A DNA stretch of 64,000 nt. Source: Aquitalea aquatica (lineage in GTDB: Bacteria > Pseudomonadota > Gammaproteobacteria > Burkholderiales > Chromobacteriaceae). The notes under the pieces are model-generated. The model had not been told where the DNA came from. It searched no databases and saw only the letters and a program-made list of their open reading frames with translations. Location: assembly GCF_013911085.1 (NCBI RefSeq), contig NZ_JACERN010000014.1:1-64000 (forward strand). Direction: 5' to 3'. Below, piece by piece: positions 15,499 to 24,063 of this stretch. The stretch's first letter is position 1, and every line of letters begins with the position of its first letter. Made by a program: the position numbers and the translations under genes.

Positions 15499-15666
15499 TT
15501 ATTCTGCGGTCGGCGTGATCTTGTTCACGTAGCCGGCGCATTCGCCAGCCAGGATGTCGGCAACAGCCTGGGCATCCTTGATGTGATCACCGCGCTGGTA
15601 GTCGGCAAAGGGGCGAATCACCACCAGCTCAAAGGCCGGGGCGGCGGGGGCGGACTTGTCTGCCAT
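15499..15666 (-). CDS. small phage protein between neck and sheath genes
   Basis: 55 residues: MADKSAPAAPAFELVVIRPF, then a DYQRGDHIKDAQAVADILAG helix and a short basic end. It resembles the tiny FxVIxPFxDYxxGDxI proteins coded just upstream of the sheath in Mu-like phages, which are of unknown role. It starts 3 bases after the preceding stop. The clear codon pattern and conserved position support it. Confidence 0.7.
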   Translation of the reverse strand: MADKSAPAAPAFELVVIRPFADYQRGDHIKDAQAVADILAGECAGYVNKITPTAE

Positions 15667-15669
15667 GGG

Positions 15670-16506
15670 TTACTCCTGAATGGTTCGGATGGGTTGGCCG
15701 TTGGCCTGATTGGTGATGCTGATGACCGGAGCGATGACTTGCGGCGCTGCGGCGGTCTGCGTGGTAGCGAAATCGACGGTAAAAATCAGATCGCGGCGAT
15801 AGAGGCCAGACTTCTGCGTCTGGTCACTTTCGAAGCTGTGGCTGTACAGCAAGATGCCGTGCGAGCCATCCGGGAACACAACGTCGCTGCTGATCGACAA
15901 GGCCGCATCCACCACGCCCGCAACAGCTGAGCGCATGGCCGGTGTCTGCGCCCAGATGCTGACCTGGAATTGCTTTTCCTGCCTGCGCAACTCCTGCATG
16001 GCAGTGCCAACAGCACCGACCCGCGCAATCACGCTGTACGCGCCAGGAATGGTCAAGGTCGCGCCGTTGCTGCTGGCGGCAGGGAAGTCGCCATGCAGCA
16101 GGGCTACAAGCGCCGTGGCGATACCAGCCAGCGTGTCGGTTGCCTGCACGGCATAGGCGTAACCCTTGCCATTGACCAGCAGGTACAGGTTCTGTGGCGT
16201 GGTAACCGTACCCCCCAGCACCACCTGATTGAGCGTCACTGCTGCAGTGATGGTAGGGGTGCCGGGGGCGGTTACTTGCCAGCGCCTGCCGATGTGTCGG
16301 CTGGTTCTGCGCTCTGTTGGCAGCGGGTACACGCTGACGTGGGCCTTGCCGGCCTTGAGGTCACTCTCAAGGACGTTCGGCACTGGCCAGCCGGCGTAAG
16401 CCTTTACCGGTACGCCAGCCGCGCTGGCTCCGCTGGTGCCATTCGGATAGATCGCTTGGGCAGTCATGGCTGCGAGAGCATTGAGAACGTCGGTAACGTC
16501 AGCCAT
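15670..16506 (-). CDS. phage structural protein (neck/tail terminator position)
   Basis: 278 residues: MADVTDVLNALAAMTAQAIY opens a helix, followed by PVKAYAGWPVPNVLESDLKA, then a Thr/Ala-rich middle and an EKQFQVSIWAQTPAMRSAVA segment typical of tail-terminator/completion proteins. It probably caps the tail or joins it to the head. This is inferred from position between the head-closure genes and the sheath. The spacing to the next gene is 3 bases. Confidence 0.6.
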   Translation of the reverse strand: MADVTDVLNALAAMTAQAIYPNGTSGASAAGVPVKAYAGWPVPNVLESDLKAGKAHVSVYPLPTERRTSRHIGRRWQVTAPGTPTITAAVTLNQVVLGGTVTTPQNLYLLVNGKGYAYAVQATDTLAGIATALVALLHGDFPAASSNGATLTIPGAYSVIARVGAVGTAMQELRRQEKQFQVSIWAQTPAMRSAVAGVVDAALSISSDVVFPDGSHGILLYSHSFESDQTQKSGLYRRDLIFTVDFATTQTAAAPQVIAPVISITNQANGQPIRTIQE

Positions 16507-16507
16507 A

Positions 16508-17146
16508 TCACACCTGCTCTTGTCTTGCCGTCATGCGCCAACCCATGTCGGTCAGCTCAGCGCTGGAGATAGCATACTTGCGCCCGAGGTCGTCGGTGAT
16601 GATGTCGCTGGTGCGCAGCACGATACCGGGCCATGCAGGCATCAGAATGGCCCACCAGGGCGTACGGACATCCCCCGGCAGCTTGGCTTCGTTCTGCTCG
16701 CCCTTTGTGCCCTGTAGGATGCTTGCGGGCCAGCCGGACATCAGCACCTGCTCGGTTTCTAACGTGTCGCCGCCATAGTCAATCTGGCCGACGCTAGAGT
16801 CCATGCCCACACGCAGTACGCTGACGGTGCGGTTGCACTGCACGCAGTAGATCGGCAGCAGGTCCTGCATGGCGGCAACGAAATACGTTCCTTGGCGCCC
16901 GACCAAAAAGTCACCAGGCTCAACATTCGTGCCATCGAAAATGCCCAGCCAGGTGGCCTGGCCGTATTTGTTCGGCTGATTGAAGGTGAAATTGGTAGTG
17001 AAAGAGCAGGGCAGCGATTGCAGTGCGGTGGTAGATAGCGGATTGCTGGGTGATGTCGCCCGGAACTGCTGATAGGGAAACCCGATCCGCTGAGCTGCCT
17101 TGCCATAGCCCTTGTATACCTTGGTGATCAGCTTGCTGCCGTTCAT
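16508..17146 (-). CDS. phage structural protein, head-tail connector region
   Basis: 212 residues, starting MNGSKLITKVYKGYGKAAQR. It contains QPNKYGQATWLGIFDGTNVE followed by PGDFLVGRQGTYFVAAMQDL, which reads like the proteins that follow capsid and small head-completion genes in related prophages. Exact role is not known. It is coupled tightly to both neighbours (1 to 3 bases). Confidence 0.6.
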   Translation of the reverse strand: MNGSKLITKVYKGYGKAAQRIGFPYQQFRATSPSNPLSTTALQSLPCSFTTNFTFNQPNKYGQATWLGIFDGTNVEPGDFLVGRQGTYFVAAMQDLLPIYCVQCNRTVSVLRVGMDSSVGQIDYGGDTLETEQVLMSGWPASILQGTKGEQNEAKLPGDVRTPWWAILMPAWPGIVLRTSDIITDDLGRKYAISSAELTDMGWRMTARQEQV

Positions 17147-17149
17147 CGC

Positions 17150-17551
17150 TTACCCCCGTGTCACGCGAATGCCGCCACCCAACCCAAGGCCAGGGCCTGG
17201 CGTTGCGCCAATGAACTGGCACATGCGCCGGCGCCAGGAATCAAACAGCCGGTCACGGTCGGCCTGCTCAAGGGCGTTGTGAGTCCAGACGGAGGCCTGT
17301 GCCGTGTCCAGATTGTCACGAATGCCGATGATGTCCTGCTCCATGTTGTTCAGCGGGGTCAGGTAGGTGTTGATCAGCACCGCTTCTTCACTGGCACTCA
17401 GGGTGGTCAGCCGCTGATGAAGCGACATGGTGACCATGCCGAACTGCACATAGACCACATCCTGATCATTGGTGATCGGCATAGTGGTGCCGGCCAAGGC
17501 ATATCCCATGTAGCGGCGGGTGTCGGCCATCTGTGCATCGGTCAATGCCAT
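17150..17551 (-). CDS. phage head-completion-type protein
   Basis: 133 residues, mostly helical: MALTDAQMADTRRYMGYALA, then SASEEAVLINTYLTPLNNME and RRRMCQFIGATPGPG. The helical bundle and place after the capsid gene fit a head-tail adaptor, but no diagnostic motif is present. The start at 17551 is preferred over an upstream frame extension because GGGGCC lies 8 bases before it. Confidence 0.55.
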   Translation of the reverse strand: MALTDAQMADTRRYMGYALAGTTMPITNDQDVVYVQFGMVTMSLHQRLTTLSASEEAVLINTYLTPLNNMEQDIIGIRDNLDTAQASVWTHNALEQADRDRLFDSWRRRMCQFIGATPGPGLGLGGGIRVTRG

Positions 17552-17553
17552 TT

Positions 17554-17772
17554 TCAGGCCCCTTCGTTGCCGCCTTGGGTGGTAGTGGTGTCGGTCGTGC
17601 AATCACCATTGGTGTCAGTAGTCGCCGCTGCAGTCTTTTTGCCCTTGGCTTTCTTGGCCGACTCGTCGAACAGTTCATGTTCTTCGGTCAGATCAGTTTT
17701 GTTGATGACGATGTAACCGAGCAGGTTTTCAGCAGTCACGTCAGCGGTAATCTTTACGGTTTCCAGTTCCAT
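17554..17772 (-). CDS. small acidic phage protein next to the capsid gene
   Basis: 72 residues: MELETVKITADVTAENLLGY, a Lys/Ala stretch and then a Thr-rich, Gly-ended tail. Its N-terminal half reads like the short FI-like or Rho-N-like head proteins found just after major capsid genes. The role is unknown. GGAGACC lies upstream of the start. The low-complexity tail (TTTTQGG) suggests a flexible end. Confidence 0.55.
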   Translation of the reverse strand: MELETVKITADVTAENLLGYIVINKTDLTEEHELFDESAKKAKGKKTAAATTDTNGDCTTDTTTTQGGNEGA

Positions 17773-17786
17773 GATGGTCTCCAGGC

Positions 17787-17804
17787 AAGGGGCCGAAGCC
17801 CCTT
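17787..17804 (-). terminator. hairpin downstream of a small head gene and before the capsid stop
   Basis: AAGGGGC-ttcg-GCCCCTT: a 7-bp stem with a stable TTCG loop in the gap just after the capsid gene; no long T run follows. Confidence 0.4.
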
Positions 17805-17814
17805 GTATCGTCGA

Positions 17815-18981
17815 TTAACCCAGCAGCTGGGCGATGTGGTTGGACTTGATGGCTTGGCAGCCCCAAGCCAGACGCACGTGGTAGACGAGCTGCATGAACT
17901 GGCGGTACACAGCCACATCGAACACGATGCCACTCACCGGGTCGGTCACCTGGATTACGTCATCGGCCATATCCATAGCCTTACCATCCGGGCCAATCGG
18001 CATTTGCGGAGAGCGGGTGATCAGCTGGATCGCGCTGGAGCTGAACGACAGGTTCGGCGTGGCGGTAGCGCCAACCGTGACTGCGGTAGCAGAAGCCGGA
18101 ATTGCTTGGAGCAAACCAGGGGCTGCAATCGTCACGGCGCCTGCAGCCGCAATGCCACCGGTGACGATGTACTTGTTCGAGTCGCCGGCAAAAGTGATGG
18201 TATTACCATTCAGGATGGTGCCGGAGCCGGTGATCAGGTTGATGGCCGTGGCACCGATGGCGTAGCCAGCAGTGTCGGTGGTGTAGCTGGCACCGGTGCC
18301 CTTAGCGACCGATTGCACCGCATTGGAGTTGCGGATCATCTGGCCTTCCAGTTGGCCGATGATGCCGCGGCGCAGCAGTTCATCAGTGCCGGATTCGTTC
18401 ACCTTGAACAGCACGTTCTGCTTGCCGCGCAGGTTGGCAATGGCGGAGGAGCCCAGAACCAGGTTCAGATCGGTCTGCGGTGCACCGTTGTCATCCAGAA
18501 TCTTGCGCACCTGGGCGATATCGGACAGATCGCCAGCAGTGCCAAAGGGGGCCGTGCCGGGAGTACCGTAGGCGCGGGAAGCATTCTGGTAGGCAGTGGC
18601 GAACAGATCGGTTTCGATCTGGTTCGACAGGGTGCGGAATGCCTGGGTGAACTGGTTTTTCAAGATGCCAGCGTAGGTCCCGGCATTGTTCAGGCCGCGC
18701 TGTTCTTCACCGTTCCAGCGGATCGGGTAGTGCTTCGATTTGCTGATGGTCATCGACACGTTGCCGATGTTGCTGTCACCGGTGTTCGGGGCGGTAACGC
18801 TCGGGGTGTTGTCACCCAGCGCACCTTGCGCAGCAATCGGAATCAGGATGGATTCGCCCACGGCAGCGCGTTCGGCGCTGGAGTTGCGGGCCACGGCCGG
18901 GATAAAGCCGATTTGTTCGCGGGACACGATATCCAGCGATTCATAGATGGTCGGGATCAACCCGGTCAAGGTATTTGCCAT
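17815..18981 (-). CDS. major capsid protein
   Basis: 388 residues. It starts MANTLTGLIPTIYESLDIVS and includes SREQIGFIPAVARNSSAERA, typical of the P22/Mu-unlike capsid family whose genes follow DUF4055 portals. It also has QIETDLFATAYQNASRAYGT and VSGIVFDVAVYRQFMQLVYH near the end, as in coat proteins with an HK97 fold. The start at 18981 is set by GGAGATATGCCTC upstream. It follows the scaffold gene and has terminator-like hairpins on both sides. Confidence 0.8.
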   Translation of the reverse strand: MANTLTGLIPTIYESLDIVSREQIGFIPAVARNSSAERAAVGESILIPIAAQGALGDNTPSVTAPNTGDSNIGNVSMTISKSKHYPIRWNGEEQRGLNNAGTYAGILKNQFTQAFRTLSNQIETDLFATAYQNASRAYGTPGTAPFGTAGDLSDIAQVRKILDDNGAPQTDLNLVLGSSAIANLRGKQNVLFKVNESGTDELLRRGIIGQLEGQMIRNSNAVQSVAKGTGASYTTDTAGYAIGATAINLITGSGTILNGNTITFAGDSNKYIVTGGIAAAGAVTIAAPGLLQAIPASATAVTVGATATPNLSFSSSAIQLITRSPQMPIGPDGKAMDMADDVIQVTDPVSGIVFDVAVYRQFMQLVYHVRLAWGCQAIKSNHIAQLLG

Positions 18982-19080
18982 GAGGCATATCTCCAGATAA
19001 TGGTGATGAGTGAATGAATCCGTGCATCGGGCCATCCAGCCCATTCGCGGCACCCCATCCGGGGTTAGATCCAGAAATGC

Positions 19081-19106
19081 AAAACCCCACCGAAGTGGGG
19101 TTCTTT
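19081..19106 (-). terminator. terminator-like hairpin between scaffold and capsid genes
   Basis: The minus strand reads GAACCCCAC-ttcg-GTGGGGTTTTGC, a 7- to 8-bp GC stem with a TTCG loop and T run, in a 156-bp gap. Confidence 0.6.
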
Positions 19107-19137
19107 ACAGACGACAGTGCGTGACGGTCGCGGTAAA

Positions 19138-19911
19138 TCAGTCAACGAGGGCCAGCTCACCTTTGCTTGCAGCTTGGGCGGTCGAGGCCTGCTCGGTCGG
19201 GGGCAGGGCATTGAATTGAGCGCGGGTAACGGTGCGCTTGCCGCCGGCACCGCTACCACCACCCTGAGCGCCACTACCAGAGGCACCGGAGCCCTTCAGG
19301 ATGTGATCCTTGTGCGGGTAGGCATCCACCAGCAGTTCCAGTGCTTCGTCGAAGCTGGCCAGTTCGCCTGGCGAGGAGCGGCTGTACAGTTTGTTGCCAG
19401 CGGAGTCCTTAGCAACGATCTTGCCATCCTCCAGCGAGAAGGCATTGCCGAAACGTGCCTGTACCAGGTCAGCCGGGATTGCAAACTTCTCGGCGATCAG
19501 CTTGGAGCGTGAGAACGCACCGCCAATACGCTCGCTGTGTAGTTCGGCTTCCAGCTGAGTGGCCTTTTCGACGAAGGGCTGGTATTTGGCCTCCAGCGCC
19601 TTGGATACCTCAGCCTTGATCTTGTCGACTTCGCCGGCATCAACCAGCTTCTTAGCGTCCAGATTGGCCACGACGCCCAGGGCCTTGCGGGCCGCGTCGG
19701 CATCATCAATACCTTCGAACAACTTCAGCCGGCTTTCCGCACCCTCGGCACGTTCACGGTGGGACTTGGCCTCACCGTTCAGCCGGGAAATGGTGTTGAC
19801 GGTGGCAACTGCATCGAACGGCACTTCTTTGCTGTCGTCGTGCACGTACACCGGCTTGCCATCAACAACGACAACATGGCCTTGATCATCAAGCTTCAGT
19901 TTCATGGTCAT
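19138..19911 (-). CDS. scaffold protein (DUF6651-like)
   Basis: 257 residues. It starts MTMKLKLDDQGHVVVVDGKP, has a long charged coiled-coil-like middle (about residues 45-125, including SHRERAEGAESRLKLFE) and a Gly/Ser-rich linker before a basic C-terminal tail (GKRTVTRAQFNALPPTEQAS). That tail probably contacts the capsid. This layout is typical of phage scaffolds lying between portal and capsid genes. Confidence 0.75.
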   Translation of the reverse strand: MTMKLKLDDQGHVVVVDGKPVYVHDDSKEVPFDAVATVNTISRLNGEAKSHRERAEGAESRLKLFEGIDDADAARKALGVVANLDAKKLVDAGEVDKIKAEVSKALEAKYQPFVEKATQLEAELHSERIGGAFSRSKLIAEKFAIPADLVQARFGNAFSLEDGKIVAKDSAGNKLYSRSSPGELASFDEALELLVDAYPHKDHILKGSGASGSGAQGGGSGAGGKRTVTRAQFNALPPTEQASTAQAASKGELALVD

Positions 19912-19973
19912 CCAACCTATTCAATGGGCTATCCAGCCCAGGGCACCCCATCGCATCCGCGAATTTGGGCAAG

Positions 19974-19998
19974 AAAAAACCCGCCGGGTGGCGGGTCA
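19974..19998 (-). terminator. terminator-like hairpin between portal and scaffold genes
   Basis: The minus strand reads GACCCGCC-acc-CGGCGGGTTTTTTC; a classic intrinsic terminator that begins inside the last codons of the portal gene. Confidence 0.6.
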
Positions 19999-21381
19999 GG
20001 TAATCAACTCGGATTTGGTGGGCTTGGGCAGGGCGGCTGCCTTCGCTATTTCCTTCGGCACATCCACGTCGGGGCTGAGAATACCGCGTCGCTTCAGCTC
20101 ATTTAGCAGGGTTTCCAGCGTCAGAGACCCGCCAGCCTCCATGTTGAACAGCAATTCGGCGTGTGCTTCTGCCAGTGTGGCGGCACCAAAATCAGAAAAC
20201 AGGCTGATGTTGCCGGCATGAGTAATGCCAATCCACTCGGCAGCCACTGCCAGTGCCTGATCAATGGCGTTTTCCAGATGCTGGGTGATGCGCTGCAGGG
20301 CACACATGCCCGGCTCGTTGTCGGCCAGCGTCTGGGCCTCGGTGACGTTGCCCGGTTTGATGACCAGCAACTCCGCACCGATCTGCCTCATCCGGTCTTC
20401 AAGGTCCAGCAGCGACTTGCGGCCGGCCTCGATAGCGGCGCCGCTGTGCTCCACGTAGCGCAGATCGGAATCTGCGGCATCTGAACTCACCAGAGAGCCG
20501 GCACCGACCACAATGGCGGTCTGGCCAAGCTGGCGACCAAACAGCAGCGGCACCCTTGCAACGTGCAGAATGGATTGCTGATCCGACTTGCTCTGCCAGT
20601 GCTCAATGTTGGCATGCGCCAACTCCAGCATCGGCGGCGTACTGGTCATGAACCCGGTGCGCTTGCCGTACACCGGCACAAACGGGATGCCAGGGTAGGT
20701 GGTAGCGCCTTCCTGATGGACGAACCATTCTTCACCATCAGCAGACTGGCGCTTACGCCAGGCCTGCCACGTGCCGGGCGTGTAGACCTTGACCTGCTCG
20801 ACCAGCTTTTCGCCGAATTCGCCGTCTTCCTCGAGGCACTGCTCCAGCAAGCGCAGTTGGATCAGCTTCCATTCACCACCATCAATCTGCGCCTTCCAGC
20901 CCAGAATGTTGCCCGGATGAATTTGTACAAAATAGGGGCGGATACCGCGCTGCTTTTCGTCAGCCCGGGTGCGCACCCCTTCAGCAACTGGCACATCCAC
21001 CAGAATCCCGGCCATGCCGTAGGCCATTGCCTCGGCAGCGACATCGGCGGCAAACACGTCCAGATTTCGGCCTTGCAAGTCGATGTTTTCGAACAGTGCC
21101 TGCAGCTCGGCTGGCACAGCCTTATCCACCGTGATTGGCTTGGAAAATGGCTTGGCAGATAGTACCTCAACAGTACGCTGGTAGGCCGGGAAGAGGGTGG
21201 CCGTAGCCAATCTGGCCGCGTAGCTGTCTTTGTCTTCAGCCGGCCACTTGGGCAAGTAGCCCTGGCCAGCGTGGCGCATGGCCTTGGTGCCACCCATCAG
21301 CGCAGCCACGAGCTGCCAGTCATCCTGCATGGCTGCCACGGCTGCCGAAGGCTTGCGTACGGCGTCGTTTTTGACTTGCAT
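19996..21381 (-). CDS. portal protein (DUF4055)
   Basis: 461 residues. DUF4055 portal-type features: DDWQLVAALMGGTKAMRHAG near the N-terminus, then RLATATLFPAYQRTVEVLSA and KPFSKPI, and later TPPMLELAHANIEHWQSKSD and LDLEDRMRQIGAELLV. The dodecameric portal sits at the capsid vertex and passes DNA. The start at 21381 was chosen because the family N-terminus begins here; the frame runs further upstream without a ribosome site. It follows the terminase genes directly. Confidence 0.85.
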   Translation of the reverse strand: MQVKNDAVRKPSAAVAAMQDDWQLVAALMGGTKAMRHAGQGYLPKWPAEDKDSYAARLATATLFPAYQRTVEVLSAKPFSKPITVDKAVPAELQALFENIDLQGRNLDVFAADVAAEAMAYGMAGILVDVPVAEGVRTRADEKQRGIRPYFVQIHPGNILGWKAQIDGGEWKLIQLRLLEQCLEEDGEFGEKLVEQVKVYTPGTWQAWRKRQSADGEEWFVHQEGATTYPGIPFVPVYGKRTGFMTSTPPMLELAHANIEHWQSKSDQQSILHVARVPLLFGRQLGQTAIVVGAGSLVSSDAADSDLRYVEHSGAAIEAGRKSLLDLEDRMRQIGAELLVIKPGNVTEAQTLADNEPGMCALQRITQHLENAIDQALAVAAEWIGITHAGNISLFSDFGAATLAEAHAELLFNMEAGGSLTLETLLNELKRRGILSPDVDVPKEIAKAAALPKPTKSELIT

Positions 21382-21415
21382 GCGATTTCCTGAATGATCA
21401 TGACCCGTAGCACGG

Positions 21416-22966
21416 CTACAGGCGCAGCGGGGTTTGTGTGGTGGTGCGCGATTTGGCAAGCACGCGATAGCGTGTCGCGTCCCAGTCGTGATCTTCGGCG
21501 GCGGTGTCAACGTCATCCGGGTTCCGCGTATCGCGCGGCAGAACCGGGATGCGGCTGATCCAGCCACGGCAATTCTCAAACACGTAGAACGCGGGTTCTT
21601 CAGGAAGGCCTGATTCGCTATCCCGTCCCTTAATTGCCGCTTCTAGCATGTCGCAGAACAAGGAGGCGCCATTGATTCGGCTGCCTGGGCGCTTGTCTGA
21701 CTCAATCCATTCGACGCCTTGCTTCTTCATTTTGTCGGCAATCGAAAGTTCGTTGTCTCCAGTATTGAAGATGGCAGAGTCAGCCGGACCTGATGCCACT
21801 CGCTGACAAATGCCAGGCTGGATGTTCATCTGGCCAACCTTGGCCGCAACCGGCATGTCTACCATTTGGCCAGTCAGCCGCGCGTCGACCCACTTCACGA
21901 CCCTGGCGACATCAGATGACGGCATATTCAAGCCGACGTTCATTTCCTCTGGCGGGCAGCCATACCACTCGCCAATCAGGAATAGCGTCCCGCGAGGAAA
22001 GCGGACTGTGCGGCCATCAATTACCGCTGGCGCACCATCGGACTCTGCCCACCAAAGGTTGGCGAATGGTTTAGATTCTCCCCAGTCATGCGAGCGATCG
22101 ACTCGCCAGCCAGCTGGAATTGCAAACGGTTTGACCACATGCACCGCTTCACGCCACAGGTGATCGAATCTGCCGCCGCTAGTGACGTCCCATGAGCCTT
22201 CCACCCACGCTTTGCGTTTGTTTGTGTCTTTGATCGCCATCAGGGTGGCGACGTACACCGGGTCGAGGTATGGGTTTTCCTTGTAGCTGCCATGGATCGC
22301 AACCCGTGTCAGGGTGATGTCTTCTTCCTGTTTGGTTTGTGGGTTGAAAACTGTTTGCGTGGTGCGCAGTACGCGCCCTCGCGGCACGGGTTCAATAAAG
22401 CGTTTTTTAACCCACGCGTGACCGATCCCAAAGGGATTGGTTGTGCTGAACGTCTCAAGCGGAATCGATGGCAAAAGCAATCCGTCTGGCCGCTGGTAGT
22501 CTTGCGGCCGAAACGACGATCGGCGGCAAGACATCATGGCCTCGTAGAAAGCCGAGCTCTTTTGCTTGGTCAGCTCATTGAAACCAATGAAAGGGAATTC
22601 CTGTCCGTGGTAGTCCCAGTAGTCATCTTCATCGTCGGCGAACCGGAAAAGCAGCTCTTCGCCAGTTGGCCAAACCCACTTGAGCTCTGATGCAGACGAT
22701 TTGAAGCGCGCACCATCATTGAAGAGCCGGTACATCCGCTTGCTTTGCGTGATGATGTCAGCCAGGTTCTTGTACTCGACATCAAAGATGATGCCTCGCC
22801 AGAATGACCCATAGCCCAGCCCGACCAGCCGCCGGAAGCGGGCCAGCTGTGCGGCGGTCTTTCCTGGTCCACGGGTTCCTTCGAACAGGATCTCATTGCA
22901 AGGGCAGGAGAGGGCGAGCGACTGCGACCCCGGCAGCGGCTTCCACACAATGTTGTACGCTGTCAT
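21416..22966 (-). CDS. terminase large subunit
   Basis: 516 residues. ATPase domain: Walker A GTRGPGKT at 30-37; the Walker B position reads FPFIGFNEL, with Asn where Asp is usual. Nuclease domain: SHDWGESKPF near residue 290 supplies the first metal ligand and AAEDHDWDATRYRVLA the last, both typical of RNase H-like terminases. It cuts and pumps DNA into the procapsid through the portal encoded next to it. Its start overlaps the small-subunit gene by 4 bases. Confidence 0.9.
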   Translation of the reverse strand: MTAYNIVWKPLPGSQSLALSCPCNEILFEGTRGPGKTAAQLARFRRLVGLGYGSFWRGIIFDVEYKNLADIITQSKRMYRLFNDGARFKSSASELKWVWPTGEELLFRFADDEDDYWDYHGQEFPFIGFNELTKQKSSAFYEAMMSCRRSSFRPQDYQRPDGLLLPSIPLETFSTTNPFGIGHAWVKKRFIEPVPRGRVLRTTQTVFNPQTKQEEDITLTRVAIHGSYKENPYLDPVYVATLMAIKDTNKRKAWVEGSWDVTSGGRFDHLWREAVHVVKPFAIPAGWRVDRSHDWGESKPFANLWWAESDGAPAVIDGRTVRFPRGTLFLIGEWYGCPPEEMNVGLNMPSSDVARVVKWVDARLTGQMVDMPVAAKVGQMNIQPGICQRVASGPADSAIFNTGDNELSIADKMKKQGVEWIESDKRPGSRINGASLFCDMLEAAIKGRDSESGLPEEPAFYVFENCRGWISRIPVLPRDTRNPDDVDTAAEDHDWDATRYRVLAKSRTTTQTPLRL

Positions 22967-23625
22967 CGGCCTAAGGTCTTGTCTTGCTGTGCCGAAGCCA
23001 CTTGCTCCCAGCTGTCTACGCTGTCAGCCGTTGGCACTGGCATGATGTTGTTGGTTACTGCACCGCTGCTTAACTGCTTCGCCCGGGTTTGCTTGTCGAT
23101 TTCCAGCCGCTTCAGCTCAACATCAACCTGGTTCATCTCACCATCACGGACATTCTTGCCGCGCTTCAGATCGGTGTCCGCCTGGATGGCCAGGATCTGG
23201 ACCCGGCGCAGCTCCAGCGATTCGATACGCCCGGTCAGGCGGTCAATCAGGGTGGCGTAGTCCTTCACCTGGCGCTTTTCTTCGTCGCCTGCGGCCATTG
23301 GCCCACCGCCAGAGCGTTCGACGGTTTCTACCAGCTCCAGCGTATCGCCGCGCTCTTGCTCAAGCTGCAGGGCGCGCATCAGTCGGATGCGAGTAAGCCG
23401 CAGCTCCTCGTCAACACTGCCCAGCTCCAAGCTGGCAGCAATGGCCTGTTCTTCCTTTGTGAGGTACTGGCTGTACAGGCTGCCCGGCCTAGCGGCGTTC
23501 TTGTTTCCGCGCTGATTCTTCGGTCCTGTGCTTTTACCGCCATGCAAGGCACACCGGCGCTTGCCCGGTAATGCCTCGCGCTGGCACTTCCCGCCTTTGC
23601 GGGTTGTCGCCCCGCACTTCGGCAT
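22963..23625 (-). CDS. terminase small subunit
   Basis: 220 residues. It begins MPKCGATTRKGGKCQREALP with a zinc-binding CGATTRKGGKCQ motif, then CALHGGKSTGPK (family hallmark: HGGxSTGPKT) and long helices with heptads. It recognises the packaging site and hands DNA to the large subunit. The ATG at 23625 is preferred to a GTG 9 bases upstream because GAGG lies 8 bases before it. Confidence 0.75.
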   Translation of the reverse strand: MPKCGATTRKGGKCQREALPGKRRCALHGGKSTGPKNQRGNKNAARPGSLYSQYLTKEEQAIAASLELGSVDEELRLTRIRLMRALQLEQERGDTLELVETVERSGGGPMAAGDEEKRQVKDYATLIDRLTGRIESLELRRVQILAIQADTDLKRGKNVRDGEMNQVDVELKRLEIDKQTRAKQLSSGAVTNNIMPVPTADSVDSWEQVASAQQDKTLGR

Positions 23626-23665
23626 GGGATGCACCTCTCCATGGGGTTAGTTCGCAGAGGAATAA

Positions 23666-23690
23666 GAAAACCGGCTTTCGCCGGTCGCAG
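23666..23690 (-). terminator. terminator upstream of the terminase genes
   Basis: The minus strand reads GACCGGC-gaaa-GCCGGTTTTCTT: a 6-bp GC stem with a GNRA loop and T run. Confidence 0.6.
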
Positions 23691-23730
23691 ATAGATCACC
23701 TCCGATCAAGGGTCGGCAATCTTGGGGGAG

Positions 23731-23931
23731 TCAGACGCGCACCATCTCCGGTACGCGGTGGCGGGGCAGCACAACATAGTCGTCAGGCTTGCCCGGCTCA
23801 AGGTAGGCGAAGCGGATCGTGGTCTGGCCGATCTCAGCCACACGGGCAGCTCGTCCGGAGGCCATGAGCACATGCTGGTCCTGCTTCAGGTGGCAGGCGT
23901 CTAACACTGACTTGGCGTGTTCCATGTGCAT
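23731..23931 (-). CDS. hypothetical small phage protein
   Basis: 66 residues beginning MHMEHAKSVLDACHLKQDQH; the second half reads VAEIGQTTIRFAYLEPGKPD then DYVVLPRHRVPEMVRV, a short beta-rich fold. GGAG lies 8 bases before the chosen ATG. No family recognised. It stands alone between the Bro-N gene and the terminases, with hairpins on both sides. Confidence 0.5.
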   Translation of the reverse strand: MHMEHAKSVLDACHLKQDQHVLMASGRAARVAEIGQTTIRFAYLEPGKPDDYVVLPRHRVPEMVRV

Positions 23932-24063
23932 GACGATGGCTCCAGAAACGACAAAGCCCCGCACGGTGGCGAGGCCTGAAAAAGCAAAAGCCCGAACACT
24001 GGACGTGATTCGGGCTGCTGCAAATATCGTAGTTTTGTGACACTTGCTTGTCAAGCGCTTGCG

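Noticed and set aside
14422-15930. Plus-strand frame of 502 codons over the sheath gene
   Set aside because: High-GC shadow of the sheath gene: His/Gly/Arg-rich with no motif.
17533-19017. Plus-strand frame of 494 codons over the capsid gene
   Set aside because: Same reason; antisense to a well-supported capsid gene.
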